Assembly (NCBI GenBank): GCA_030761205.1
Contig: JAULJL010000010.1
Coordinates: 2,919,001 to 2,983,000, forward strand
Length of the DNA: 64,000 nucleotides
Direction of reading: 5' to 3'
Source: Fremontodendron californicum
Taxonomy: Eukaryota > Streptophyta > Magnoliopsida > Malvales > Malvaceae
In this document: piece by piece, positions 11,705 through 25,645 of the stretch
Layout: every line of letters starts with the position of its first letter
Position numbering within the stretch: position 1 is the first letter of the stretch
Program-made: the position numbers and the translations under genes
The notes under the pieces: model-generated
What the model saw: the letters and a program-made list of their open reading frames with translations, nothing else
The model's database searches: none
What the model was told of the DNA's origin: nothing

Positions 11705-13331
11705 TCAATCTTACCCTTGTCACAAGGCAAGAGATCAGAAGCATTAAATCATGCTTACTGCCAATTGATTTAGGGACACCATCAAACTCTGTTTTCACAG
11801 ATGAATTCCTCCAGTTAAAAGCATATCTTTTTTAGGTATGCATACTTATAGGGACTTTATGTACAAAGTTCATTTTAGTAGCTTACTTTTTTCTTGAGTA
11901 TTGTTTCAAACAACATGGTTGTAGGTTCCATATTATCTTTAAAGAATGTATTGATCATCTCCTGCTGTATACAGAGGATTGGAGAGAGTAAGGCTATAAC
12001 ATTAACATTCTTTTGAAAACATTTGAAGGAGCCAAACTATGTAAATTTTAGATAATGTATCTCAAATTTTGTTCAAGCTGGCTATATCTGAACCAGCTTT
12101 GAACAAACATGCAAGTTAATTGATTTACTGATGCATTTGCTATTTTGGCATTCTTTTAGTCTTGAATTTTTACCCTTTCCTTTTATCTTTCTTTCTTTCC
12201 TTCATACCTGCTAATTTTACCTGTAACTAGTTGCCAGGATAAAAGCAAAAACTGTAATTCTGGATGGCCCATTCCTGGATGATTTAGCCCTCATAGCAAA
12301 ATTAGTGCTCATCTGCTGAAAGTTTGACACTGCTAAGTTTAAAGCCAGTTTTTCCTTTTATCTAAGATTAATGGCATTCTCTGTTGAAATTATCACGTGG
12401 AATTATTTTCCTGAATATTTGTTAGTACAATGTAAGCCATAGTCAGGAGATATGAGAAAGATTGTAGATGCTGACATTCGAATCTCAAATTTGTTGGATG
12501 TCATCTCTTAAAAATAGTTTCATGAACCATCTGGACTAAACCTACATTTTATTTTGCTTAGTGATGAAAAAACCAAATCTGACCGGCCTTTCGAATTAGA
12601 AATCGATGACTTGTCCGGTTCGGTGCATATAAAAAATCTTACATATAGGGAACCGGTAAAAAATCGATTCTAGTGATAAGAAACCGGATTAAACCGATAA
12701 AAATTCGGTTTTTTGTTAATATTATTATTATTTTTAATTAAAAAATATTTGAAAATAATAAGATTTGAACCTTTAACTTTTTAATCATATAGTAAAGACT
12801 ATAATACTAAATCAAACACATTTTTTTTATTAACTAATGATTATATTTAATATTTATTTAATATTAATATTAAAATTAAATATTTAATATTTAATTTACT
12901 TTTAAATAGAATAACCCAATTCAACCAATTAAATTGATTAAATCGATGAAATCGAAAATCATATTGATTTGATCTCCTATCCGCTTATTTAAGATTGATT
13001 TTGCTGAATATTATTGAACTAACCAATGTTACCGAACAAACAGACCCGAACCCCAAAACGGATCAGTAATGAAACTCTGCTTCACTTTGAAGCGACATCG
13101 TTTTAAGGCTTATACAAACGTTTTATTCTATTAAATTCCACGGTTGTTGTTTGGAGAAAAAACTGACAAATCCAAGCGTTACGATTTCCATCCAACGCCT
13201 ACATTTCTTTTGGTTTCATCAGTTTGGTGCAAACTTCATTTCTGGTACTCTCCGCTGACTTTCCCTCTTCTGTTTTCTCTCTCGAGCTTTCCTTTAATTC
13301 CTTCGCCTCAGCCCGAGCCACCATACTCGTC
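11705..13331. other. Intergenic: NRAMP 3' UTR, decayed repeat, protease 5' UTR
   Basis: The first few hundred bases are probably NRAMP 3' UTR. About 12560-13060 is a repeat-like segment rich in CCGGTTCGGT, AACCGGTAAAAAATCG and AAATCGATGAAATCG, related in style to 2930-3260. The last 200 bases are pyrimidine-rich and are probably the 5' UTR of the aspartic protease gene. No other gene seen. Confidence 0.5.
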
Positions 13332-16300
13332 ATGGCACGGGCACTCGTTAACCTCACCGTCGCAACCGTCGCTTTCTCGCTCCTCTTTCTTCTTTCCCAA
13401 TCAAATCCCTCCACGTCACCACCACTCCTCCTCCCTCCCCCTCACCACGGCGCCCGTCCCTCCATGATCCTCCCTCTCTTTCATTCTCCCAAGATTTCAT
13501 CTAGATCATTGTCGAACTCTCCTCGTCACCTCCTGAGATCCGACCCTAGATCTTCTCATCCCAACGCTCGCATGCGACTCTACGATGATCTCCTCCTCAA
13601 CGGGTACACTATTATATTAGATTATTATTATCATTAATATTATTTCCTTGAAATCATTTTTTCCTTTTTCTTTAAACTGAGATTTTCGAGGATTTGAAAT
13701 TCCGAAGGTATTACACTACGCAGCTATGGATCGGGACACCTCCGCAGAGATTTGCGCTTATAGCGGATACTGGAAGTACTGTTACTTACGTTCCTTGCTC
13801 TACGTGCGAACAATGTGGTAGACACCAGGTGATGTGATAATTTCATTAATCTTCTTCTTCTTCTTCTTCTTCTTCTTCATTCGAAATTTCATTAATGAAA
13901 AAAAAAAAGTTCTGCTAATTTTTTTTACAATTTTTTTTTTTTTTTTTTAAATTTATTTTTTTGAGTGCATTCTAAGCATATTAGAGTAGATCTTACTACT
14001 AGAAAAACTCCTTTTTGATTTCTTAAGCATTACTCTACCCTTTGAGATATTCGTTTAGGCTTTACTTGGTGGTTGCTTCTGCTTTCAGAAGCAAAAATAA
14101 ACATTACGTTAAGATGTAAAAGCAAACGATATTTAAAATAAATAAAAAAATTTAAATGTAAAAGGTTACAGTTTTTATTGATAGAACAATGCATGGTTTC
14201 ATTTTTAGACATATAATAACTACCTTTTAAATTAGTTTTACATTTTAGTCAGCTGTTTTATTTTTCTTCAAATATGAATTTACTTTTATACTATTTGTTT
14301 TATGGCAATTTTTTTATAGGACACAAAAGGCAAGTAGCAATACAGCCTTAATAATTTTCAGTGGAAGGTTTTCATCAAGTTGATTCTGGACAATTTTATT
14401 TAGGTGGTTAAGCTTAATAGGTTTTCTGATTTCTTTTAATCAGGACCCAAAGTTCCAGCCCGATTTGTCCAGTACTTACCATCCTGTAAAGTGCAATTTG
14501 GATTGCAATTGTGACAATGACAGGGTACAATGTATATATGAGAGACAGTATGCTGAAATGAGTAGCAGTAGAGGTGTACTTGGGGAGGATATCATGTCGT
14601 TTGGGAATCAAAGTGAACTTGTGCCCCAGCGTGCTGTTTTTGGTTGCGAAAATGAGGAAACTGGTGACCTTTACAGTCAACGTGCTGATGGCATTATGGG
14701 ATTGGGCCGTGGCGATCTCAGCGTTGTTGACCAGCTTGTTGAAAAAGGTGTGATTAGTGATTCGTTCTCATTATGTTATGGTGGGATGGATATTGGTGGG
14801 GGTGCTATGGTTCTTGGTGGTATATCTGCCCCATCGGACATGGTCTTTAGTTATTCGGATCCTGTACGCAGGTATGTTTTTATAAACATTTTATCTCAGA
14901 GATAGAATACCTCATCAACTTCCTAACAAATACATTTGATACATCTGACACATTTACTCTAGTTTCGGGATGGCAACAGTCCATATTACAACATTGATTT
15001 GAAAGAGATACATGTTGCGGGGAAGCAGCTGCCTTTGAAACCAAGCGTCTTTGATGAAAAATATGGAACTGTTTTGGATAGTGGTACAACATATGCGTAT
15101 CTACCAGAAGCAGCATTTGCGGCATTTAAGGACGCTGTAAGATTCAGTTCCATAAATGAACCATAGTTGTTAAAATTTTAGCGAGGCCTATTAATGTGTT
15201 TTTACTGGATCCTCTTTATCTACTGGCTTTGTGATTTATTTAGTTTAAATGACTTAAAAACTTCACTCTTCATTTTTAATGGCATTAATTATGGGGGATC
15301 ATTGGAGTTTTATTCTAACAATTGTACATATTTAACTGGAATGTGTGGTTGTAAGGGCATGAAATGACTACATGCTTACAGGTTGTTGACCTGTTAACAG
15401 TAAAAGCTTAAAACTTGTCATTTTATTGTGTTTGTTCTTTTCCCCTTATATCTCATATTTGCATCTTCGTATTGCAGATTATAAAGGAACTTAATAGCTT
15501 AAAGCAGATTCGCGGCCCTGATCCAAATTACAATGATATATGCTTTTCCAGTGCAAGCAGGTATTACTTGTACTATGTACCATAACATAAAAATTGAGCA
15601 GGTTTTAGTTATTTATTGTGAAAACTGGTTAGTTATCTTTGCTATGCTATTAACTGTTAGAATTTGTTTTCTGCTTCAGTGATGTCTCTGAACTCTCAAA
15701 AATATTTCCAACAGTTGAAATGGTATTTGGCAATCAGCAAAAATTATTGCTATCACCTGAGAATTATTTGTTTCGGGTAAGCTTTTCACACTGTGTAATT
15801 GCTTTTCTGTTGATTGAACAACTTCATTTCTAAAGTTCACGTTCTTAAGGTTATACTTGAAGTGGGTTTAGGAAGAATTGCTTTTGAATTCAATTGAGTA
15901 TTTTGCTCTTTCCTCAATGTTCAATATATGACTAGGGATTTTCTGCTTGTCTTACATCTTATATTGATTAAGCATTCAAAGGTTCGTGGTTCATATTGCC
16001 TTGGGATCTTCCCAAATGAAAAGGATCCAACTACCCTTCTGGGAGGTATGTTAAGCTTCAGATAACTTTTGTTTCGTGATGTTATTCCTGTTGAGCTTTA
16101 ATGAGACTCTTTTGATGCTCAGTCGTAGTATTGGAATTTGATGGAATTAGAACCATCTTCTTTGACAAAGTTTGGCAAACATCTCAAATTTCAATTCCAA
16201 AGCTTTAGTTTGATGCCATGAAAATTGTGGGACTGTTATTTTGTTATTTTCTTTCTTTTTTTCAATTGTAACTGTTTGTCTCTAATAGGAATCATTGTTC

Positions 16301-18432
16301 GTAATACTCTTGTTACATACGATCGCGAGCATTCAAAGATTGGTTTCTGGAAGACTAATTGTTCTGAGCTATGGGAAAGGCTTCACATACCTGGTGCACC
16401 ATCACCATCTCCTTCAACTTCAAGTGGGAAGGATAATTCAACTGTGGAATTGCCGCCTACATCAGCTCCTGATGGATCGCCACGCTATGCTCTTCCAGGT
16501 ACAGTAACCATGGTTATCGAGGACCTTATGTGGTTCTCATTGTATTTGAACCCATTACAGGATTAGAACTCTGTTCCTCCGTTTATTTTGTTGAAAAACA
16601 TGAATGACGAATGCTTTTGTTAATTGTGTTTTCTAAGTGATATTGTTATACTATATTCCAACTTTAAGAAAAAAGGTTATTTTTACTATTCATTTTTCCT
16701 TTCTGGTGTAAAATCAGGATCTTTATCATGTCTTTCTGATGACTTTTCCTTGATGAATAGGGGAAATTCAAATTGGTGAAATTACATTGGATATGTCACT
16801 GAGCATCAACTACTCGTATCTAAAGCCTCGCGTCAACGAACTTGCTGAATTCATTGCTAAGGAGTTAGATGTTAATGCTTCACAGGTTAAACAAATGCTG
16901 ACTCCAAATGCAGGAGCATTTGATGGCAGTAATTTATGAACTATTAATGCAAAATTACTTGTTAATTACTTCAGAATTTTTAAACTATCTCACTTTTTGG
17001 GCTTACAAATTTTTTTTGGATGATTTCAGGTCCGTTTATTGAATTTTACATCCGAAGGAAACGGTTCTCTTGTCAAATGGGCCATAGTCCCTTCAGGATC
17101 AGCAACCTACATTTCTAATATTACTGCAATTGTAAGTGTTTGTTTAGATCATTGCAATTCTTTCAATATACAAGATTACAGCTGTTTGCTTGATGAATTT
17201 CCTCTTCCAGAGTATAATTTCTCGGCTTGCTGAACATCGTGTGAGGCTTCCTGATACCTTTGGAAATTATCAGTTGGTGCAATGGAAAGTTAAGCCTTCT
17301 GTGCAACAGTATGTTTCCATTTTCTAGAGGCCTGATTATTACTTTTAGTTTTGTTCTCTCTCTCTCTCACTCTTGCATGGGTATGGGGCCTGGAGGGCTA
17401 CTGTCTTATGCCATTTTAAAAGACACCTTCCATGTATAATGGAGGGCCTTAGTCCCTTCAGGATCTCTTCTATCTTACATTCTCTTAGATATCTGCATCC
17501 CAAATTGTTTTCTATTGGGTTCCTAGTCTCTTATTATAAGATAAGTATACATATATATCATTGAAAAATGAACTTTTATTCTTTTGAAACAAAATGTTAC
17601 TCATCAAAATGGCCTATTCCTAACTAAAATTCTGCAAAGTGTCAACTTTGTTGAACTGACAAGGTGGTTGTATCTAGAAACAGTTTGTTACAGTATACTA
17701 TGCAAGATATAAACAAAAACTAAATAAGAACATGTAATCTACTACTTCATGATCCAACCTCTATTTTGAGTTACTACTTGACCTCTTTAACTCTACTTAT
17801 AATCAGGTGAAAGTTAGTTGGGACAGGCAGGGGCCATGGCTACCTCAAATGTTGAGAAATTCCATAATTTACTATATGCCTTAATCTATGTTGCTCTGTC
17901 TCTTCATTTTTCTTGAAGTACTCGTGTCCGACACATATTTGAATATGGATATGGGGATATGATCCTCCAAAGACCCTCCAAATACATGATAATCTTAAAA
18001 AAAATAAAAATTGAACATACCCATGTCGGACACATACCCGAGTCCGACACCCACACCCGAGTCCGAATAACATAGTGCCTTATTTATTGATAATTTCATT
18101 TAAACCTTAAAAAAAACCCTCCGCTTTTCCCTCTCAAACAGAAAATCCTTTTACTGTTAATATATCTTGGTAAATTTCTATTCAAAACTTTGTTACTATT
18201 TCTTGACATGGTATATAAGCTCTAACATGATTTGTGTTGTCCGAAATGATACAGAACATGGTGGCAGAAACATTCTTTGGTGGTTCTTTTGGCTATTATC
18301 ATTACAATAATTGTTGGATTATCAGCTTCTGGAGTGTGGGTTATCTGGAGACGCAGACAACAAAAATTCAATTCATATAAACCTGTTGATGGAGCTGTTC
18401 CAGAGCAAGAACTCCAGCCACTAGAGTCTTAA
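13332..18432 (+). CDS. Membrane-anchored A1 (pepsin-type) aspartic protease
   Basis: Twelve exons join in phase: 13332-13603, 13708-13828, 14444-14871, 14980-15136, 15478-15560, 15680-15776, 15973-16045, 16289-16498, 16761-16885, 17030-17131, 17211-17308 and 18255-18432, giving 647 residues. A hydrophobic signal sequence occupies about residues 8-22. The first catalytic site DTGST has D111 and the second DSGTT has D307, both intact. After the catalytic core come a Ser/Pro-rich linker, an extra C-terminal domain with several NxS/T sites, one membrane helix (about 596-620) and a short basic cytosolic tail. This architecture matches plant aspartyl proteases with a C-terminal transmembrane helix, predicted to act in the secretory or cell-surface compartment; substrate unknown. 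The start was picked because it opens the signal peptide, although the frame extends upstream to 13224. The acceptor at 14979 was chosen over 14962, which gives a stop. Confidence 0.88.
13851..13878. repeat. CTT trinucleotide microsatellite
   Basis: About nine CTT units directly downstream of the exon 2 donor of the aspartic protease gene, within intron 2. Confidence 0.85.
17886..18075 (+). mobile_element. CTATGTT-family MITE, copy A, in protease intron 11
   Basis: A 190 bp element bounded by inverted ends CTATGTTGCTC and, at the other end, the complement of CTATGTTATTCGGACTC. Its interior carries the CTTGAAGTACTCGTGTCCGAC and GTCCGACAC blocks shared with three other copies in this window. 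Flanks TGCCTTAAT (17877-17885) and TGCCTTATT (18076-18084) look like a slightly diverged target-site duplication. Non-coding; it does not disturb the splice sites. Confidence 0.85.
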
Positions 18433-20049
18433 AAGCTATTTTTGCTCGGTTTATTATTATTGCTGAAAGAAGAATTTTCGACAGATTCAAGCTATGGGTT
18501 CTGCAGCAACACAGTTCACTGGTCTAAACTTTTCTTGGATGACAGGGATTTTCGTCTTTTGCTTATCATTTCAAGATAGAAAGTATAGAAAAAGCTCCTC
18601 AACTAAAAGAAATTTGTATGTGAATAATTTTTTAACATGCAAAGTGAATCAGAAAAGCTCATCAATCAATAAATATATGGTTTTGATTTTCAAAACTGTT
18701 GTTGTATTTACTTTTATTAGTAGTTAAAAATTGAATTGGGTTTGGCCTCTTCCATTGTAAATATGTGCATTTGTTTATCTTATGTCTTCATTTATTTGGG
18801 TTTGGATCTATATATTACTTGGATTTTTTATTTTAAATTATTTGTATCATATGAATATGAGATATAATTTATCAAATTTATAAAAAAAATTTAATTAAAT
18901 ATATTCGTATCAAATACATATTTATATTCAAGCGATCTGTTTGAAACCAAGCAGCCAGGTAAAAATTTCAGGACCCGAAAAGCTGCTATCTAATAAATGG
19001 ATTTTGTTCTGAAACGTATTGGTAAACGCAGCGAATCTCCGAAGTTGCTGCGAATAAGAGTGTAATTTATTTTTGTGGGTCAAAACTGACGGATCCAAAT
19101 GTCAAATGTGCCAAATTAGTTATGACTTATTGACCAAACCTACTTTCAGACATTAACTTTCAATTTTCAATTATCTACAATTAAGTCTAACATTTTAATA
19201 GTATTAAATGCAGTTCGAATGGGGCATTTTGTAGTTAAACTTTTAGGTTTACTTTAACATTGTTATGAAAAAAAAAAAAATTTAGGTTGAAAAAAATGTG
19301 ATAGAAAAAATATAATTTAAAATTTAAAATTTAATATTGTTATAAAAAAATATTGTGGTGAATTGAAATATCAAAAAAACTATGCATAAAATAATAAAAA
19401 TTTAAAAATGTAAAAGTAATAAAATAATTTATCTTGAAAAGGTACAATTGAACAACAAAAATAAAAAAAAAAATTAAAATTTTTTATTTGAATTTTCATA
19501 CCATGATTTTAACAATAACAACAGTATTAAAGTCAATTTGCTTAAAATTTAAACATATTTTCTTAAAATGTTACTTTTAAACTTTTTTTTTTCTCAAAAT
19601 TATTTATTATAGGCAATCGAGTTTATTGAATATTTATATAGATTTAAACATTTCAAATGCATTATTTCAAGTGGTTTAATCACAATTATACTACTCTAGT
19701 ACTAAATTCCATTTTTTTTAGCTTTTATTATAAAATGCAATTTGTCTTTGAATATTTTTATTGAAAAATTTTTACTGGATAAATAAAAAAAGTAGAGATA
19801 TTTATTATTTTTTGCAGGAGAGTTACTTTTGCCCAATCATAAAAAAATAACTCTGGTAACCGGCTCTTTTGGCGGCTACTGATGAATCCCCCAAAATTCC
19901 AGTCAAAATATTCATAAATAAATTCCAAAATGACGTGAATGTCCCACTCTCCATCAAAGCAACCTCAGCAAAGAGCAACGATAAATTTAACTAAAACCCC
20001 CAAATATTTAATCCCAAAAAATTGGAAAGAAAAAAAAAAACAAGCAGAG
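18433..20049. other. Intergenic between protease and PUB4-like gene
   Basis: Protease 3' UTR at the start (AATAAATA at about 18670 could serve as polyadenylation signal), then AT-rich DNA with A and T runs. No gene seen. Confidence 0.5.
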
Positions 20050-22273
20050 ACTACTAGGAAAAAAAAAAAAGCCTGAAGACCCAGCATCAGAATAGCGGAA
20101 TCTGGGTTTTGTTTAATTTTTTCTTCTTACAAAGATTAAGAGACCAAAAAGGAAAAAAAACCCAGAAACCCAAAATTCAAAGCTGCATTCAGGTACCATT
20201 TCTTCTTTTTCTTTTTCATTTTTTTTTTTGGCTGTGGAAATTTCTCTTTATTACTGAGCTTAATTATCTTTTAATTTTGATATATGCATTTGGGTTCTTG
20301 TTTAACGACTTAGAGAACCAAAGTCGCCGCTTTTGGGTTCCTTGTAAAGATCATAGACCCATTAAAATTGCTGAAAGATCTTGATTGAGGTGTCTCTTAT
20401 TTCCTTTGCAATCATTTCCTTGCAATTTCTGAATATTTTGGCTAATTACTTCTTTGTTGTTGGTTATTTTTGAAATAATAAGAAAACCCATTTGATCTAA
20501 TTACTTTCTGTATGATCATATTGTTTGATAGTATGATTTTGAATGGCTAAGTGGGTTTTGTTCTTTTGAGAATTGTGGTGGGTACAAGATAGAGAATCTA
20601 TCTAGAAAAAAATGGCTTCAAGACATGCTATAAATGTCACTTACCTTTAGCTTATTTCGCCCCACCTGGTATGCTAAAGGGGTGAATCGAATAGCCTTAA
20701 TATACAATGAAATCTTGTTTAATAACACTTCAGGTTTATTTCACCCACCAATTACGGTATGCAAAAGGATGAATCAAATAGCATTAAAATACAATGAAAT
20801 CTTGTTTGATAACACTTGCACTAGTGAAATCAACCCACTAAACACCTTTGATGAAGGGTGAAAATATCTTTCTTAGACAAGGTTTTCTGCCGCATACAAT
20901 ATTTAAGGGATTTGCTATTAGTTTGAGAAAGAGAGGAAAGAAAATGAATAAGTTATGATGTAAAAATATATGTGGAATAATTTCTAAAATCTCTACTTAT
21001 AGAGTATTCAATTAAGAGTTCTAACTCTTGAATTGTGTTGTTTTATTCAACCGATTTGTCTTTTCATTAAGTTCACATATTGGAACTCAATAGGTGCTAT
21101 TTGCAACCTTTATTTTTTTTCATTCTTAATATGTTAAGTTCATTAAATTCTGATTTAAAGTTTTGCTTCTGTATAGGGATTGCTAGTTGGCAAAGTTGAG
21201 ATTTCAAGATTCTGTGTGGTTCTCTTTATCAAGATAGTGTAGCTACATAGGCTATGATACGGAGTTGAAAAGGGTTTTCTTCATTTTATGGAATAATATG
21301 GTTTTCCAAGGATCAATGATTGAGAAAGAATTTTGCTGTTAGAATTTACGAGAAAAGGTATTTACTGTGTCCTTACTTTCCTGTTTCATTTTTTTTCTTC
21401 AAACTTTGCAAATGAAATTTATGCATTTTGTCCCTTTATCAGTTTTGCACCAAAAGAACTGTGGTGAGAGTGGTGTTGCAAGAACTACGCTGATAGGCTG
21501 AAAGCTTTCTCCAGTTGTTTCATGTCACGATTTATGTTTGAATCAAAATTCTCTAATTTTTATTGGAGGTTTATTGAGCATCATTTTCTTTCACTATTTC
21601 TTTAGTTTCTCTACCCTTCCGTTCTTTATTTTCCTATTATGCTCAATGATGATATTTTGAGATGGCTCTTTGCATTTTTATTGATTGTTTCAATAACATT
21701 GAATTGTTAAGCTCGGTCATGAGATGACCTTTGCTGTATATGAATAGATTTACTGGAGGGGACCATTACATTGAGAACAACTGATCCTTTTGTAGGGTAT
21801 TTTTTTGTTGGGGATACCACTATACACCTGGCACGTTAATAATTAAAATTCTGGAACAACATCAAGAATGGAAAAGCAAAATGATAAATTAGAGATAAAC
21901 TTGGCTACTCTAAAATAACGTGGGCTGTGAGCAAGGTATCATGAACTTTAATAGGGTATTATTACTTTGAAGTTACTGACATGCTGGAATTGGTCTGACC
22001 ATAATGGTTCCAAAAAGTGTTTAAAACCTTATACCTTATGAAATGTTTGCCTAAATCTTGTCATCTCAATGCAATAACATAACTTTATTTGTTTTATATT
22101 TCAGGTTGGACTTCAAACCTATGAATTGATTATGATCATTAGGAAAAATAAAACATTATTCATATGTTATTGTTTGCATGCTGTGCATGGTAGTTTGCCT
22201 ATAATTTTGCTCCTCTTTCTTACTTGCGGTCTCTCTGACTTTTTTTTTTTTTTTGGTTGTTGAAACAGATCAT
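20050..22273 (+). other. 5' UTR exons and introns of the PUB4-like gene (inferred)
   Basis: Splice signals suggest a non-coding first exon ending at 20192 (AG before GTACC), a second at about 21177-21357 (GTATAG acceptor, AAAAG before GTATT), and a third starting at 22269, five bases before the start codon. The introns are T-rich. This is inferred from consensus sites alone; the transcript start is not defined. Confidence 0.5.
20654..20820. repeat. Imperfect tandem duplication of about 84 bp
   Basis: Copies at about 20654-20737 and 20738-20820 share ATTTC-CCC, GGTATGC-AAAGG-TGAATC, ATAGC-TTAA and the perfect block ATACAATGAAATCTTGTTT followed by ATAACACTT. It lies in the inferred first 5' UTR intron of the PUB4-like gene. 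Confidence 0.8.
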
Positions 22274-25200
22274 ATGGAGATATCTTTGTTAAAAGCACTT
22301 CTTAGTAACATTTCCTCATTTTTAAAATTGTCATCTTTTGAGAACATTAACTCAGAACCAGTTCAGAAGTACTACCAGAGAGCAGAAGAAATACTAAAGT
22401 TGTTGAAGCCAATAATTCTTAACGCAATCGTTGATTCAGAAATTACTTCTGATGAAGTGCTTAGTAAGGCATTAGAAGGATTGGGTCTCTCTATAGAAGA
22501 ATTGGGAGAGCGATTTGAAAGCTGGCAACCCCTTTTGAGTAAAGTTTACTTTGTAAGTTACAAGTTATATTTTCAGTTCACAACTTTACTTGGCAATTTT
22601 AGTTCAGTTCTAGATCTAAGCTAACCTTTTAGGCATTGGCATATTCCTGATATGCTGAAGCTTTGATCAGTTACTCATGTTAGCATTAATATTTCCTTTT
22701 GAGATGCTTGTTGTCATTTTACACTTAATTTTTGTGCAATAACTTGTCAGACATATGTTGCCCATTTGGTCAGACATAGAACTTTATCGTGTTTGTCGTA
22801 AGAGTAGTTATTGGAATCTGTAGCTTTTTGAATAAGTTTAGCCCCTAAGTCCTGGTTCTTGAATGTTTGATCATATTCAGGTGGAGAATTGCTATTGATG
22901 GGTGCTTTTTTAGAAAATAATATTATAGAAGAATAGAATTTTCTTATAAGCAACAATTAGTCAATTAGTGTGGACCTAGGATACGCACTTGGATAACCAT
23001 CTTTCTTCCATTTAATGTCTAGGTTCTGCAAGTTGAGTCATTAATATCAAGGATTCGAAATTCTTGCCTGGATATATTCCAGTTCTTGAAGTCTTCCCAT
23101 CAGCATCTTCCTGATGAATTGAGTTCAGCATCTCTTGAGGTAATTTATGACACAAAATTATTGAAGCTTTTACTTTTATTTAAAGCTTGTACTTTTAATC
23201 TTGTGTTTATAAATAGAGCATAATTATCATATTCTCTCAATGATTACCAAAAGGTTTTTACTAAGATGAAAAGTCATCTATTGGAGAGTGAATGGCATCT
23301 AACCTATACAGTTTTGAGATTTTGAGATGTGAGAGAATAAATAGATGTCCTTTTGATTCGATTTCTGAGTTTAAAGAATGCTAAAGAGGAATCCACATTT
23401 CTGGATGTCTAACAATTGTTATGATTGATTGCAGCACTGCTTGCAGAAAATTAAGCATGTAGGATATGAACAAACATCACCTGTCATTAGGGAAGCCATA
23501 AGGGATCAAGTGGATAGTGTTGGACCAAGCTCAGAAATACTAGTGAAAATTGCAGAGAGCTTGAGCTTGAGGTCAAACCAGGAGATTCTGATAGAGGCTG
23601 TGGCCCTTGAAAAGTTGAAGGAGAATGCTGAACAAGCTGAAAAAACTTCGGAAGCTGAGTTTATTGATCAAATTATTGCTATTGTAACTAGCATGCATCA
23701 TCGCCTTGTCTTAATAAAACAATCTCAGACCTGTAGCCCGGTTCTCATACCTGCTGATTTCTGCTGCCCCCTTTCCCTAGAGCTAATGACTGATCCGGTG
23801 ATTGTGGCATCAGGACAAACCTATGAGCGGGCTTTCATCAAGAAATGGATTGATCTTGGGCTCACTGTGTGCCCCAAGACACGGCAGACTTTGGCTCATA
23901 CCAATCTTATACCTAATTACACAGTAAAGGCACTAATTGCAAACTGGTGTGAGTCAAACAATGTGAAGTTGCCTGATCCCATGAAGTCCATGAGTTTAAA
24001 CCAGCCCTATCCACTTGTTGTGCATGCAGAGTCTAGCTTGCCAAGGGATTCAAATAGTTTTCTACATTCTAGAAGCAGCCAACCAATGTCATCTAAGTCG
24101 TGGTCTACAGGTCAATCTGGTAAGAACCTAATCACATCCAGTGGACTTCATCGGGAGGGAACCTCCCCAATACATCCTCGTTCTACCTCAGAGGGTTCCT
24201 TGCCAGATGTAGCTGGAAATGGAGAGGGTCTGGATGTTGCAAGAATATCACTAAATAGTGCTGAAGACAGGTCAAACTTAGAACAAAGAGGTAGCGATTC
24301 AGTTGGCCAACCCCCTATGTCACCTTCTAGTAAAGAATTTCATAATGCTGGACAGTCATCTCAGAACCATAAAAGATCTGATTCAGCCTCTAGTACAGTT
24401 TCTAATTCAGATTTTCCTCGAGGAGCAGTTGGAGATGCCAATGAGACTTCTGAGGGGTCAACTCATCTCGCAGCCTACAGTAGTGATGTTTCTGGAGAGA
24501 TGAAATCTGACCCGCAGCCTGCAGCTAGCGCAGCCATCCCACAGAGAGAACCTGAGTTCCCTCCTCGATTGATGGATGCACGATCTCGAAGCCAAACAAT
24601 CTGGCGCCGGCCATCAGAGAGGTTCATTCCAAGGATAGTTTCTTCTCCTGGTATTGAGAATAGGGCTGACCTTTCTGGCATTGAAACCCAGGTGAAGAAG
24701 TTGGTAGAGGACTTGAAGGTTACTTCAATTGATACTCAAAGGGAGGCCACAGCTCAACTCAGGTTACTTGCCAAGCACAATATGGATAATCGGATTATAA
24801 TAGCAAACTGTGGGGCCATTAGCTTGTTTGTTGATTTACTTCGTTCACCAGATACAAAGACTCAGGAAAATGCTGTTACAGCACTTCTTAACTTATCAAT
24901 TAATGATAACAACAAAGCAGCTATTGCTAATGCAAATGCAATTGAGCCTCTGATTCATGTCCTTGAGACAGGAAGTCCTGAAGCTAAAGAAAACTCAGCT
25001 GCCACACTCTTCAGCCTATCAGTCATTGAGGACAACAAAGTCAAGATTGGAAGGTCTGGGGCAATCAGGCCTCTTGTTGATTTATTGGGGAATGGTACTC
25101 CTAGGGGAAAGAAAGATGCAGCTACAGCCTTGTTTAATCTGTCAATATTTCATGAAAACAAGACCCGAATTGTGCAAGCTGGTGCTGTAAGACACCTTGT

Positions 25201-25645
25201 GGATTTGATGGACCCAGCAGCTGGAATGGTTGATAAGGCAGTAGCTGTTTTGGCAAATCTTGCTACAATTCCTGAAGGGAAGACTGCAATTGGGCAGGAG
25301 GGCGGCATTCCCGTGCTGGTTGAGGTTGTTGAGTTGGGTTCAGCAAGAGGAAAGGAAAATGCCGCCGCTGCTCTTTTACAGCTCTGCACAACCAATGGTA
25401 GGTTTTGCAGTATGGTGCTGCAAGAAGGAGCTGTTCCACCACTAGTGGCCTTGTCCCAATCTGGCACCCCCAGAGCTAAAGAGAAGGTATACTGCTTCTG
25501 CTGGGTTTTTTTAATTTTATTTTATATCACCTCCTTTCTTTAACTCTTGGTGGAAAATAATATCATAAGCTTCTGTTTATTGCAGGCTCAGGCACTTCTG
25601 AGCTACTTCAGAAACCAACGACATGGTAATGCTGGAAGAGGCTGA
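22274..25645 (+). CDS. PUB4: U-box/armadillo-repeat E3 ubiquitin ligase, PUB4-like
   Basis: Four coding exons, 22274-22552, 23023-23139, 23435-25486 and 25586-25645, give 835 residues, close to Arabidopsis PUB4. Residues 1-230 form the plant U-box N-terminal domain (UND). The U-box lies at about 238-311 and starts IPADFCCPLSLELMTDPVIV, with the TYER and PKTRQ landmarks. A Ser-rich, probably disordered linker follows (about 312-545). From about residue 549 there are tandem ARM repeats, recognisable by NLS and ENAAAALLQL type helices, with a short basic C-terminus. Family knowledge: it binds an E2 through the U-box and substrates through ARM repeats, and PUB4 acts in meristem, tapetum and receptor-kinase signalling. 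The start codon sits five bases after an acceptor, so the 5' UTR is spliced. No disruption seen. Confidence 0.93.
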
